From Rhodococcus pyridinivorans (lineage in GTDB: Bacteria; Actinomycetota; Actinomycetes; Mycobacteriales; Mycobacteriaceae): DNA of 64,000 nt. The DNA lies in NCBI RefSeq assembly GCF_900105195.1, contig NZ_FNRX01000002.1, positions 3,968,001 to 4,032,000 on the forward strand. The letters are read 5' to 3'. Positions 34,339-42,700 of this stretch are shown here, in pieces. A program made the translations under genes and the position numbers. Positions within the stretch are counted from its first letter, which is position 1; the number at the start of each line of letters is the position of its first letter. The notes below the pieces were generated by a model, which saw nothing but the letters and a program-made list of their open reading frames with translations, was not told the DNA's origin and made no database searches.

Positions 34339-35871
34339 TCAGGCGCTCGCTGCCGCCGAACGCTCCTCGGCGGCACGCTGTTCCTTCTGGCTCGCGGGAC
34401 GGTCGAAGGCGAGCGCGGCCACGAGCCCGATGAGCAGGATGCCGGCGGGAAGCCACAACGATTCGGCCATCGCCGCGGCGAACGGTTCGTGCAGGGGCTC
34501 CGGCAGGACGGAGCCGGACGTCTCCATCTCCGGCGCCCCTCCTCCCCCGCCGACACCGTTGGCGCTCAACCGCGCCGCCATGATCGCACCGAGAGCGGCA
34601 CTCCCCATCACCGCGCCCACCTGACGCGTCGTGTTGTACACACCAGAACCCGCCCCGGCCCGGCTCGGTGCGAGACCGTTCGTCGCGGTGACCGAGAGCG
34701 GCGACCAGATGCCCGCGTTCGCCACCCCGATCAGGGCGATCGGCAGCAGCAACTGCCAGATCTCCGCGTCGGGGGTCATCACCAGCGCGAGCCAACCCAG
34801 CCCGATCGTGAGCAGCGAGAAGCCGGTGCCGGCGATCAGCCGCGGATGGACCCGGTCGACGAGCCTGCCCACGAGCGGCGCGAGCACACCACTGAAGACC
34901 GCCATCGGCACCATGAGCATCGCGGCGCCGGTCGGGCTCAGACCGCGCACCGACTGGGCGTAGAACATGATCGGCAGCATGACGCCGGTGATGGCGAAAC
35001 CCATCGTCGCGATACCGATGTTCGCCAACCCGAAGTTGCGGTCCCGGAACAGCGACAGCGGTACGAGCGGTTCACCGCGGTTGCGCGACTGCTGGACGAC
35101 GAACACGACGAGCAACACGATGCCCAGCCCGATCAGCACCCACACGCGGGCGGTCCACTCGAACGAGTTGCCCTCCTGTATCCCGAACACGAGGCAGAAC
35201 AGGCCGGCGCCGCTGAGCAGCATGCCGAGCACGTCGAACCGGTGCGGGCTCGTGGGCAGCACCGGCACGTACCGCACTGCGAGCGCGAACCCGACGATCC
35301 CGACGGGCACGTTCACGAAGAAGATCCATTCCCAGCCCAGCCCGTCGACCAGGACACCGCCGGCCAGCGGCCCGACGAGCGTCGCGACCCCGGCCACGGC
35401 GCCCCACAGGCCCATCGCGGTCCCGCGCCGCTCACGCGGGAAGATCCGGGTCACCACGGCCATGGTCTGCGGCGACATGAGCGCCGCGCCGAATCCCTGG
35501 AACACGCGGGCGACGATGAGCATCTCGATCGTCGACGAGAAACCGCACCACAACGACGCGATCGTGAACAGCACCAGCCCGCAGAGGTAGACCCGGCGCT
35601 GACCGAAGCGGTCGCCGAGGCGGCCCGTCACGAGCAGCGGCACCGCGTAGGCGAGCAGATAGGCGCTCGTGACCCACACGACGGCGGCGATGTCGGCCCC
35701 GAAGGTCCGCATGATCGCCGGGTTGGCGACGGCGACGATCGTGCTGTCCACCAGGATCATGAAGAAGCCCAGGCACAGAGCGCCCAACGCCGCCCAGCGG
35801 GCACCGTCGGACATCTCCACCGCCACATCGGACCCGCGTTCGCGCGTGTCCACCCCGTTGTCGTCGCTCAC
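34339..35871 (-). CDS. MFS multidrug transporter, DHA2 (EmrB/QacA) family
   Basis: A 510-residue transporter with about 14 hydrophobic segments. Motif A is present as GRLGDRFGQRRVYLCG and motif C-like glycine/proline patterns occur in TM5 (LWGAVAGVATLVGPLAGGVL). The DHA2 motif near TM1 (LDSTIV form) appears as ILVDSTIVAVANPAI. It likely exports drugs or biocides by proton antiport. It is divergent from the GNAT gene by only 37 bp and upstream of the AMP-binding gene on the same strand. Confidence 0.93.
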   Translation of the reverse strand: MSDDNGVDTRERGSDVAVEMSDGARWAALGALCLGFFMILVDSTIVAVANPAIMRTFGADIAAVVWVTSAYLLAYAVPLLVTGRLGDRFGQRRVYLCGLVLFTIASLWCGFSSTIEMLIVARVFQGFGAALMSPQTMAVVTRIFPRERRGTAMGLWGAVAGVATLVGPLAGGVLVDGLGWEWIFFVNVPVGIVGFALAVRYVPVLPTSPHRFDVLGMLLSGAGLFCLVFGIQEGNSFEWTARVWVLIGLGIVLLVVFVVQQSRNRGEPLVPLSLFRDRNFGLANIGIATMGFAITGVMLPIMFYAQSVRGLSPTGAAMLMVPMAVFSGVLAPLVGRLVDRVHPRLIAGTGFSLLTIGLGWLALVMTPDAEIWQLLLPIALIGVANAGIWSPLSVTATNGLAPSRAGAGSGVYNTTRQVGAVMGSAALGAIMAARLSANGVGGGGGAPEMETSGSVLPEPLHEPFAAAMAESLWLPAGILLIGLVAALAFDRPASQKEQRAAEERSAAASA

Positions 35872-35908
35872 CGGACCTCTCCCCTCGTCGGCGGTCTACG
35901 GTAGCGGG

Positions 35909-36604
35909 GTGGACCCGCACATCTCGAGCATCGCCGCCCTCGCGTGGTGTCGTGCACTGGGCCTACCCGACGGCGCACTCGTCGAACCCGGGTGCGTGAC
36001 GCGTGTCGACGACTCGTTCCGCGACGTCCGACTGCTCGCCGTGGGGCGCGCCACCGCGATCGTCGGACCCGACGCCGCGGTCTCCCGCCTCGCGGCCGAA
36101 CCCGACCCGGCCGAGATTGATGCCCCGAACGCCGAGCTCGTCGTCGCAGGCCACGCGGGTCGCACGGAGATCCTCGCCCTGTGCACCGACTGGATCGACG
36201 CGACACGCGTCGAGAACCCGCTCATCTCCGACGACCCCGAGGACCTCGCCGAACTGCTGCGGTGCTGCCCGCCCGACGACGTCACCGAGGCCGAACTGTC
36301 GCCGACCGGGCCGTCGCGCGTGTTCGTATTGCTCGACGACGATCACCGTCCCCTCGCCGGCGCGGCCTACAGCGAACTCGGGTCGTTGCTGGCCGATGTG
36401 CGGGTGCTGACGACACCGCCGGCGCGCCGGCTCGGGCTCGCCTCGACGGTCGCGACGCTGGCGACCCACGACGCGCTCGACGCCGGACTCGTCCCGCTGG
36501 CCCGCATGCGCCGCGACAACCGCGGTGCCCGGACGGTCGCGGCGGTGTCGGGATACGACATCTGGGGAACCCTCGTGACGGTTCGGGTTCCACCCGGGAA
36601 GTGA
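35909..36604 (+). CDS. GNAT-family acetyltransferase
   Basis: A 231-residue protein. The C-terminal half is a GNAT fold: acceptor strand VFVLLDDDHRPLAGAAYSEL, then the acetyl-CoA segment VRVLTTPPARRLGLASTVATLATHDAL, and a closing RRDNRGARTVAAVSGYDIWG. The N-terminal half (~110 residues) is a less typical domain that may shape substrate binding. GTG 35909 has no clear ribosome site and may be leaderless. Its closeness to the divergent drug pump hints at co-regulation. Substrate unknown. Confidence 0.82.
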   Translation: MDPHISSIAALAWCRALGLPDGALVEPGCVTRVDDSFRDVRLLAVGRATAIVGPDAAVSRLAAEPDPAEIDAPNAELVVAGHAGRTEILALCTDWIDATRVENPLISDDPEDLAELLRCCPPDDVTEAELSPTGPSRVFVLLDDDHRPLAGAAYSELGSLLADVRVLTTPPARRLGLASTVATLATHDALDAGLVPLARMRRDNRGARTVAAVSGYDIWGTLVTVRVPPGK

Positions 36605-36629
36605 CGAGTGTGCACGGAAGGATGCGTAG

Positions 36630-37649
36630 GTGACCGAGAACAAGTACGTCGAGCCGGGTGCGGAGTTCGCCCGCGACACCAACTACATCCGAACCCGCAT
36701 CACCGCGGACGGGCGCGACGGCTATCCCGTCGAGTCGGGGCGGTACCGGCTCGTCGCCGCCCGGGCGTGCCCGTGGGCCAACCGCACCCTCATCGTGCGG
36801 CGGCTGCTCGGTCTCGAGGACGCTCTGTCGCTGGGACTGTGCGGCCCGACGCACGACGAGCGCAGCTGGACGTTCGATCTCGACCCGGGCGGGGTCGACC
36901 CCGTCCTCGGCATCCCGCGACTGCAGGACGCGTACTTCGCGCGATTCCCCGGATACGACCGCGGCATCACCGTCCCGGCCGTCGTCGACGTGCCCACCGG
37001 GCAGGTCGTGACGAACGACTATCCGCAGATCACCCTCGACTTCTCCACCGAGTGGACGCAGTTCCACCGCGAGGGCGCCCCGGATCTGTATCCCGAGGAG
37101 CTACGAGGCGAGATCGACGAGGTGGCCGAGCTCGTCTACCAGGACGTCAACAACGGCGTGTACCGGTGCGGTTTCGCCGGTTCGCAGGAGTCCTACGACA
37201 AGGCCTTCGACCGTCTCTTCGCCCGCCTCGACTGGCTCGAGGAACGCCTCGGGGCGCAGCGCTATCTCGTGGGCGAGACCATCACCGAGGCCGACGTGCG
37301 CCTGTTCACCACGCTCGTCCGGTTCGATCCCGTCTACCACGGGCACTTCAAGTGCAACCGGAACCGGCTCGCGGACTTCCCGGCGCTGTGGGCCTACGCG
37401 CGCGATCTGTTCCAGACACCCGGCTTCGGCGACACCATCGACTTCGTTCAGATCAAGCAGCACTACTACCTCGTGCACACCGACGTCAATCCCACGGGCA
37501 TCGTGCCGAAGGGACCGGACCTGTCGAACTGGCTCGATCCGCACGGCCGTGAGGCGCTCGGCGGGCGGCCGTTCGGGGACGGCACACCGCCGCCCCCGCC
37601 GCGTCCGAGCGAGGTGGTCCCCGAAGGGCACGGCACGGTCGCCCGCTGA
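36630..37649 (+). CDS. Xi-class glutathionyl-hydroquinone reductase-like protein
   Basis: A 339-residue GST-like enzyme of the ECM4/YqjG (Xi) class. The thioredoxin-fold active site is RACPWANR, with the catalytic cysteine in CPW. The C-terminal helical domain carries the family block DVNNGVYRCGFAGSQESYDKAF split across residues ~170-190, and FKCNRNRLADFP. Xi enzymes remove glutathione from hydroquinone conjugates. Corynebacteriales use mycothiol instead, so this is probably a mycothiol-dependent counterpart (inference). GTG 36630 follows AAGGA. The gene end is repeated at 37644-37676. Confidence 0.9.
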   Translation: MTENKYVEPGAEFARDTNYIRTRITADGRDGYPVESGRYRLVAARACPWANRTLIVRRLLGLEDALSLGLCGPTHDERSWTFDLDPGGVDPVLGIPRLQDAYFARFPGYDRGITVPAVVDVPTGQVVTNDYPQITLDFSTEWTQFHREGAPDLYPEELRGEIDEVAELVYQDVNNGVYRCGFAGSQESYDKAFDRLFARLDWLEERLGAQRYLVGETITEADVRLFTTLVRFDPVYHGHFKCNRNRLADFPALWAYARDLFQTPGFGDTIDFVQIKQHYYLVHTDVNPTGIVPKGPDLSNWLDPHGREALGGRPFGDGTPPPPPRPSEVVPEGHGTVAR

Positions 37650-37676
37650 TCCCCTGCGACGCTGACCCCCCTGCGA
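37644..37676 (+). repeat. Short tandem duplication across a stop codon
   Basis: CGCTGATCCCCTGCGA (37644-37659) is followed directly by CGCTGACCCCCCTGCGA (37660-37676). The first copy contains the last codon and stop of the Xi-class transferase. The offset is 16 bp, so the second TGA is in another frame. Confidence 0.7.
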
Positions 37677-37682
37677 CGGTTC

Positions 37683-38147
37683 CTACGGCCGGCGGGGCCG
37701 GTAGGTGCCGATCGTCCAGTACACACCGTGCGGGTCCCGGCAGGTGAACCCGTGCGATCCGTAGTCCTCGTCGCGGAGTTCGACGGTCACGGTCGCGCGG
37801 ACCGCCGGGTCCTCCGCCTGCGCCGAGGCGAGCACCCTCTCGTACAGGGCATCGACGGTGACGTCGTCGGGAAGCACGAGATAGGCGGCGCCCCTGTCGG
37901 CGTGCTGGTCGAGCGGCGACCCGCGACCGGTCGAGCCGAGCATGACCCCTCCGCCGTGCGGCCAGAGCAGGGCTGCGTGGTCGACGCGATCCCCTTCCCC
38001 GTAGACCTCCGCTTCGGCGAACCCGAGGGTGTCCACGAGGAAACGGATCGCGCCCCGGGCGTCGGTGTAGGCGAAGCACGGCCACACCGTGTCGACGGTG
38101 GGTGTGAGGGTGGTCGACTGCTGCGTGGAATTCGTTGTGTTCGTCAT
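37683..38147 (-). CDS. VOC/glyoxalase-family protein
   Basis: A 154-residue protein with two betaalphabetabetabeta units: FAYTDARGAIRFLVDTLGF, then VDHAALLWPHGGGVML, and in the second half GAAYLVLPDDVTVDALYERV and YGSHGFTCRDPHGVYWTIG. The RDPHG block is typical of glyoxalase/bleomycin-resistance proteins that bind a metal or sequester drugs. ATG 38147 overlaps the AraC stop by 4 bp (ATGA), so it is made with its likely regulator. Confidence 0.87.
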   Translation of the reverse strand: MTNTTNSTQQSTTLTPTVDTVWPCFAYTDARGAIRFLVDTLGFAEAEVYGEGDRVDHAALLWPHGGGVMLGSTGRGSPLDQHADRGAAYLVLPDDVTVDALYERVLASAQAEDPAVRATVTVELRDEDYGSHGFTCRDPHGVYWTIGTYRPRRP

Positions 38148-39004
38148 GTCTCCGAGTGTCGGCCCGGAACCCCCCGGTCGTCTTGGACGAATGGGAACAC
38201 CTCGTCCTCGAGCCACCGCGACGGCGGGACGCCCGCCAGATCGCGCCAGTCGCGGGCGAGATGCGCCTGGTCGTAGAAGCCGCACTCGGCGGCGACATCG
38301 GCGAGGCGGCGGCCGGGGTCGGCCCGCAGCATCCGTCGCGACCGGTCGAAGCGCGCCACCCGGGCCACGTCCTTCGGGGACAGTCCGAACTCGGCGGCGC
38401 ACCGGTTCGCGAGGTGTCGCCTGCTCCATCCGAGTTCGTCCGCAACAGCGCGGACCGGGCGAGCCGGGTGCGTCACGAGCAGGTGCCAGGCGTGGACGAG
38501 GTGCCCGTCCGGACTCGTCGACCGTGCGGCGACCAGGCGGCGGGTGAGAATCCGGTCGAGGACGGCGAACCGCTCGTCCCACGATTCGACCGCGGAGATC
38601 CGGTCGAACAACTCCCGGCCGTCGGCGCCGATGACGTCCTCGAGATCGACGGCCCACGGCCCGAGCGCGGCGGCGGGCACACCCAGCAGGGCGCGCGCAC
38701 CCGCGGGGGTGAGCGCGAGTTGGATCCCGTGCTGCCGGCCGTGGTGGACGATGGGCACCGGTTGCGTCGACAACCCTCCGGCGAGCGCGTCGAAACGTTC
38801 CGGGCACCGTCCGTCGCCCCGCGAGAGTTCGACAGGTTCGGAGATCGTGAGGATTACGGTGACCTCCGGAGAGGGCATACCCAGATGGGTCCCCGACGGG
38901 AAACCGTCGAGCCGATACCCCTCGTACGACCGTACGTAGGGTGTCAGCAGGGGTGTCGGACGCCGCCTGGCGCCGTCAGACTCACCGACTGCGGACCCGG
39001 TCAT
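38144..39004 (-). CDS. AraC-family transcriptional regulator
   Basis: A 286-residue regulator. N-terminal ~165 residues resemble the ligand domain of AraC proteins with a DUF6597-like start (LTPYVRSYEGYRLDG). The C-terminal double HTH is clear: LGWSRRHLANRCAAEFGLSP, then ADVAAECGFYDQAHLARDW and AGVPPSRW. It is first gene of a two-gene operon with the VOC protein and divergent from the EcsC-like gene. Likely activates the VOC gene in response to a small molecule. Confidence 0.9.
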   Translation of the reverse strand: MTGSAVGESDGARRRPTPLLTPYVRSYEGYRLDGFPSGTHLGMPSPEVTVILTISEPVELSRGDGRCPERFDALAGGLSTQPVPIVHHGRQHGIQLALTPAGARALLGVPAAALGPWAVDLEDVIGADGRELFDRISAVESWDERFAVLDRILTRRLVAARSTSPDGHLVHAWHLLVTHPARPVRAVADELGWSRRHLANRCAAEFGLSPKDVARVARFDRSRRMLRADPGRRLADVAAECGFYDQAHLARDWRDLAGVPPSRWLEDEVFPFVQDDRGVPGRHSET

Positions 39005-39061
39005 GGCACCAGCGTAGTGAGAGCAGTCCGGAAGACAAGAGCACCGGAGAACAGGGGCACG

Positions 39062-39796
39062 ATGAGCAACAAGGCAGGCGTCGCAGAGGCCTTTATCGTC
39101 AAGATGCTGGACAACGGCGCGAGGCTGCAGGGCCCTGCGGTGGCCAAGTACGTCGATCTCATGCGGCGCTCGCACCCCGACGAGTCCCCGGCGCAGATCA
39201 TCGAGCGACTCGAGAAGCAGTTCCTGCTGACCGTCACCGGCAGCGGGTCCGCGGCGGGCGCGACCGCAGCCTTCCCCGGCATCGGGACACTCGCGGCCAT
39301 CGGCGCGGTCGGCGCCGAGACGGCCTTCTTCTTCGAGGCGTCCGCGCTGCTCACCCTGGCCATCGCATCGGTGCACGGGATCGAACCCCACAACCACGAG
39401 CAGCGCCGCGCGCTGGTGCTCGCCGTCTCCCTCGGTGACGCCGGCCGGGAGGTCGTCGCGACCGCGACCGGCGCGTCGCTGCGCAACTGGCCCAAGGCGC
39501 TGACCACCGGCGCGGGCGGCACCCAGCTGAAGACGCTGAACAATTCCCTGGTCAAGAAATTCATCCGCCGGTACTTCGCCAAGCGCAGTCCGCTGCTGAT
39601 CGGCAAGCTCGTCCCCGCTGGTATCGGCGCCGCGATCGGTGGCGTCGGCAACCGTGCGCTGGGCAAGCGCACGATCCAGAACGCCCGCGACGCCTTCGGT
39701 CCACCGCCGGCCGCGTGGCCCGTCGCACGTCCCGTCCTCCCGGCGAGCGGAGAGGCACCGGCGCTCGACACCGGTGTTCCGGTCCCGAAGGACTGA
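39062..39796 (+). CDS. EcsC-like membrane-associated protein
   Basis: A 244-residue protein. Residues ~60-115 form a Gly/Ala-rich hydrophobic region (GSGSAAGATAAFPGIGTLAA, then AFFFEASALLTLAIASVHG), flanked by amphipathic helices and a basic NSLVKKFIRRYFAKR segment. A second Gly-rich hydrophobic stretch (LVPAGIGAAIGGVGNRALG) follows. This pattern recalls the EcsC family, but I am not certain. No enzyme motif. ATG 39062 follows a GGAG at long spacing. Two bases separate its stop from the next gene's GTG. Confidence 0.65.
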   Translation: MSNKAGVAEAFIVKMLDNGARLQGPAVAKYVDLMRRSHPDESPAQIIERLEKQFLLTVTGSGSAAGATAAFPGIGTLAAIGAVGAETAFFFEASALLTLAIASVHGIEPHNHEQRRALVLAVSLGDAGREVVATATGASLRNWPKALTTGAGGTQLKTLNNSLVKKFIRRYFAKRSPLLIGKLVPAGIGAAIGGVGNRALGKRTIQNARDAFGPPPAAWPVARPVLPASGEAPALDTGVPVPKD

Positions 39797-39798
39797 CC

Positions 39799-40593
39799 GT
39801 GCCGGCCGACGGGAAGGTGTTCGTACGGGAGTCCGGTGCGGGACCACGCACCGTCGTTCTGCTGCACGGCTTCTCCGATCACGGCGGTACGTGGTGCAAG
39901 GTCGCGCCGGCGATCGCCGAACGGCACCGGGTGCTCGCGGTCGACCTGCCCGGTTTCGGACGTAGCGCGCAGCACTGGGAGACCCCCGTGCTCGACCACT
40001 ATGTCGACGTCCTGGCCGACCTCGTCGACGACGTTCCCGAACCGGTGTCGCTGGTCGGGAATTCGCTCGGTGCGGTCACCGCACTGGTGTTCGCGTCGGT
40101 CCACCCGTTCCGGGTCGACCGCGTGGTGCTCGCCGACATGCCGGGTCTCGCCGGGATCCCCCGGTGGTGGACGCAGGGTGCACGCATGCCGGTCGAACTG
40201 TCGCGCCTGCTGCCCGCTCCGGTGATGCAGCAGGCCATGGGTGCCCTGTACGCGCGGGCCGCCGTGCACCGGCGCGGCACCTTCGACCGGGCGGCGCGCA
40301 CGGCGTTCGCGGCGAACTACGCGACCCGCGAGCAGGTCGACACGCTGCTGACCGTGGGCCGGCACGCGATCGGTGAGCTCGGCCGACTGCCGATCCCGGA
40401 GATGGTGCACGCCCTCGACATGCCGGCCCTGCTGGTGTGGGGTGCACAAGACCGGTTGACGCCCGCTCACGCCGCGCGACGGGTGCAGGCCGGCGGCCGG
40501 AGACGGGTGGTGATCATCCCCGATGCCGGGCACTGTCCTCAGCTCGACGCGCCCCGCGAATTCCTCGACGCCGTCCTGCCCTTCCTCGACTGA
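39799..40593 (+). CDS. Alpha/beta hydrolase
   Basis: A 264-residue hydrolase with the full catalytic set: VVLLHGFSDHGGTW (oxyanion), VGNSLGA (nucleophile serine), VWGAQDRLTPAH (acid) and PDAGHCPQLDAP (histidine). The cap region is helical and arginine-rich. The asparagine before the nucleophile is common in C-C bond hydrolases and haloperoxidase-like esterases. It directly follows the EcsC-like gene, so the two are probably co-transcribed. Substrate unknown. Confidence 0.88.
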   Translation: MPADGKVFVRESGAGPRTVVLLHGFSDHGGTWCKVAPAIAERHRVLAVDLPGFGRSAQHWETPVLDHYVDVLADLVDDVPEPVSLVGNSLGAVTALVFASVHPFRVDRVVLADMPGLAGIPRWWTQGARMPVELSRLLPAPVMQQAMGALYARAAVHRRGTFDRAARTAFAANYATREQVDTLLTVGRHAIGELGRLPIPEMVHALDMPALLVWGAQDRLTPAHAARRVQAGGRRRVVIIPDAGHCPQLDAPREFLDAVLPFLD

Positions 40594-40661
40594 CCCGTAA
40601 GCTCACGGCGACCGCGGCACCAAGCCGCACCCATATCTCGACGACGCGGGGGTCCGAATCC

Positions 40662-41843
40662 GTGACAGCACCGTCAACGCAACCGCCGTACGGCACACCC
40701 GATCCCCGGGTGCCCTCGGGGGCACCGGGCGCGGGGATCGCCGTCCACGGCCTGAACAGGACGTTCGGTGACCACACGGCCGTATCGAATCTGTGGTTCA
40801 CGGTGCCGCCGGGCTCGATCACCGGCTTCCTCGGACCCAACGGATCGGGCAAGACCACCACCCTCGGCATGATGCTCGGCCTCGTCCGGCCGAGCGCCGG
40901 GAACGCCTTCGTCGACGGCGTGCCGTTCACCTCCCTGCAGCAGCCTGCAAAGGTCGTCGGAGCGGTGCTCGACGCGCGCAGCGCCCACCCCAAACACCGG
41001 GCGCTGACACACCTGCAGATCTACTGTGCCGCGATCGGCGTGCCCGACGAACGGGCGAGGCAGATGCTCGACCTCGTCGGCCTGGGGTCGGTCGCGCGGC
41101 GTCGCATCGGGGAGTTCTCCCTCGGCATGCGGCAGCGACTCGCCCTGGCGACGGCCCTGCTCGGACAACCGCGTTATCTCGTGCTCGACGAACCGGCGAA
41201 CGGACTCGACCCCGAGGGCATGGCCTGGCTGCGCGACTTCCTCCGCGCATTCGCCGCCAACGGCGGGACCGTGCTGGTCTCGAGCCACATCCTGCGGGAG
41301 ATCGAGCAGATGGCCGACCGCCTCGTGATCATCGCGAACGGTCACCTGGTCGCGGAGACCTCGATGACCGATCTGCGCGACGCCTACCGCTCGCGGGTGT
41401 TCGCCGCGGCCTCCGACCCGGCCCGCCTCGCGACCGCACTCGCCGCGGCCGGGCACACCGACGCGCAGGTGCAGCAGGACGGACGGCTCGCGGTCGTGGG
41501 TGTGACTTCCGACCGCATCGCCGAGATCGCCGCGACCGCGGAGGTGACGCTGTTCGGGACGAGTGTCGAGCACGTCGATCTCGAGCAGGTCTACCTGGCG
41601 ATGACGGCCGGTCGCTACGCGGCCGCGCCGGTCGTGCAGTATCCGGGGCACGGAGCCCACCATCCGCCGGGCGGGCAGTATCCGCAGGGCCCGCAGTACC
41701 CGAGTGCCCAGCAGCACCCGCAGGCCCAGCCGTATCCGAACGGCCAGCAGTATCAGCAGTACCCGACCGCACAGCAGTACCCGCAGTCGCAGTGGGGACA
41801 GCCGAACCGACCGCCGACCGGGCAAGGAGGTCCCACCGCATGA
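40662..41843 (+). CDS. ABC transporter ATPase with Gln/Tyr/Pro-rich tail
   Basis: A 393-residue ATPase. Walker A GPNGSGKTT, signature FSLGMRQRL, Walker B YLVLDEPANGLDP and H-loop SSHI lie within residues 25-240. A DUF4162-like domain extends to ~320. The last ~65 residues are low complexity, built from QYP, QQYPQ and HPPGG units (for example QYQQYPTAQQYPQSQWGQ), and probably disordered. GTG 40662 start. The next gene, its permease, overlaps the stop by 4 bp. Confidence 0.9.
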   Translation: MTAPSTQPPYGTPDPRVPSGAPGAGIAVHGLNRTFGDHTAVSNLWFTVPPGSITGFLGPNGSGKTTTLGMMLGLVRPSAGNAFVDGVPFTSLQQPAKVVGAVLDARSAHPKHRALTHLQIYCAAIGVPDERARQMLDLVGLGSVARRRIGEFSLGMRQRLALATALLGQPRYLVLDEPANGLDPEGMAWLRDFLRAFAANGGTVLVSSHILREIEQMADRLVIIANGHLVAETSMTDLRDAYRSRVFAAASDPARLATALAAAGHTDAQVQQDGRLAVVGVTSDRIAEIAATAEVTLFGTSVEHVDLEQVYLAMTAGRYAAAPVVQYPGHGAHHPPGGQYPQGPQYPSAQQHPQAQPYPNGQQYQQYPTAQQYPQSQWGQPNRPPTGQGGPTA

Positions 41844-42619
41844 CCGCGCTTCTCACCGCCGAGTTCCGCAAGGTCCTGAGCCTGCGCTACTGGTGGATCC
41901 TCGGCATCGCACCGCTGCTGGTGGGACTGTTCTGCGGGGCGCTGACGCTGCCGGTCGCGCGGCAACTCGAACTCGGCTTCGGTGACGGTTTCGCCGAGGC
42001 CGTCGCCGCCGCGGTCGGCATCTCCCTCTCGTTGTCGCTGGTGTTCCTGTTCGCCGCGATCTTCGGCGCGGTGGCGACGGGCAGCGAGTTCGCGCACCGA
42101 ACGATCGTGACGACCTTCCTCACCGCGCGGGGACGCGACCGGGTCGTCGGCGTGAAGTTCGCGACCGTCGCCGTGATCGGGCTGCTGTACTGCATCGTCA
42201 CGGAAGTCGCGGCGGCCGCGACGCTCGTGTTGTTCGGTGGGGGCTTCGACGGTGCCGACCTCGGATCGGTCGCCAAGGTGATGGGCATCGGTCTGTTCTG
42301 CGCGCTGATGTGGTCGCTCATCGGAGCGGGGCTGGGTCTGCTCACACGGTCGACGACGGGCAGTGTGCTCGCGATCTGCGCGTGGGTGCCGTTCGGGGAG
42401 CTGATGGTCTCGGTCGTCCTGCACGGTCTCGGTCTCGGCGCGATCGCGTCGTACCTGCCGGCGCAGGTGACCTGGTACGTGCTGTTCTCCGCGGTGTCGA
42501 TGCCCGAGGACGTGACACTCGAGATGACGTGGCCGGCGGCCCCGCTGCTCCTGCTCCTCTGGACCGTGGTGCTGGGCGGCCTCGGCTGGTGGCGCGCCCG
42601 CACCGCCGACGTCGTCTGA
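41840..42619 (+). CDS. ABC exporter permease
   Basis: A 259-residue membrane protein with six hydrophobic segments. The first (SLRYWWILGIAPLLVGLFCG) follows a short cytoplasmic start typical of ABC-2-like permeases (LLTAEFRKVLS). ATSEF-like loop ATGSEFAHRTIVTTFLTARG faces the ATPase. ATG 41840 overlaps the ATPase stop and follows AAGGAGG. The pair is a complete exporter of unknown substrate. Confidence 0.9.
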   Translation: MTALLTAEFRKVLSLRYWWILGIAPLLVGLFCGALTLPVARQLELGFGDGFAEAVAAAVGISLSLSLVFLFAAIFGAVATGSEFAHRTIVTTFLTARGRDRVVGVKFATVAVIGLLYCIVTEVAAAATLVLFGGGFDGADLGSVAKVMGIGLFCALMWSLIGAGLGLLTRSTTGSVLAICAWVPFGELMVSVVLHGLGLGAIASYLPAQVTWYVLFSAVSMPEDVTLEMTWPAAPLLLLLWTVVLGGLGWWRARTADVV

Positions 42620-42700
42620 CACGTTCGATCACCTGCGTCACCGGCCCTTCCCGAGCGGCTTCGACGTGCCCTGTCGGCGCTCGACGCTAATGTCGGTTCG

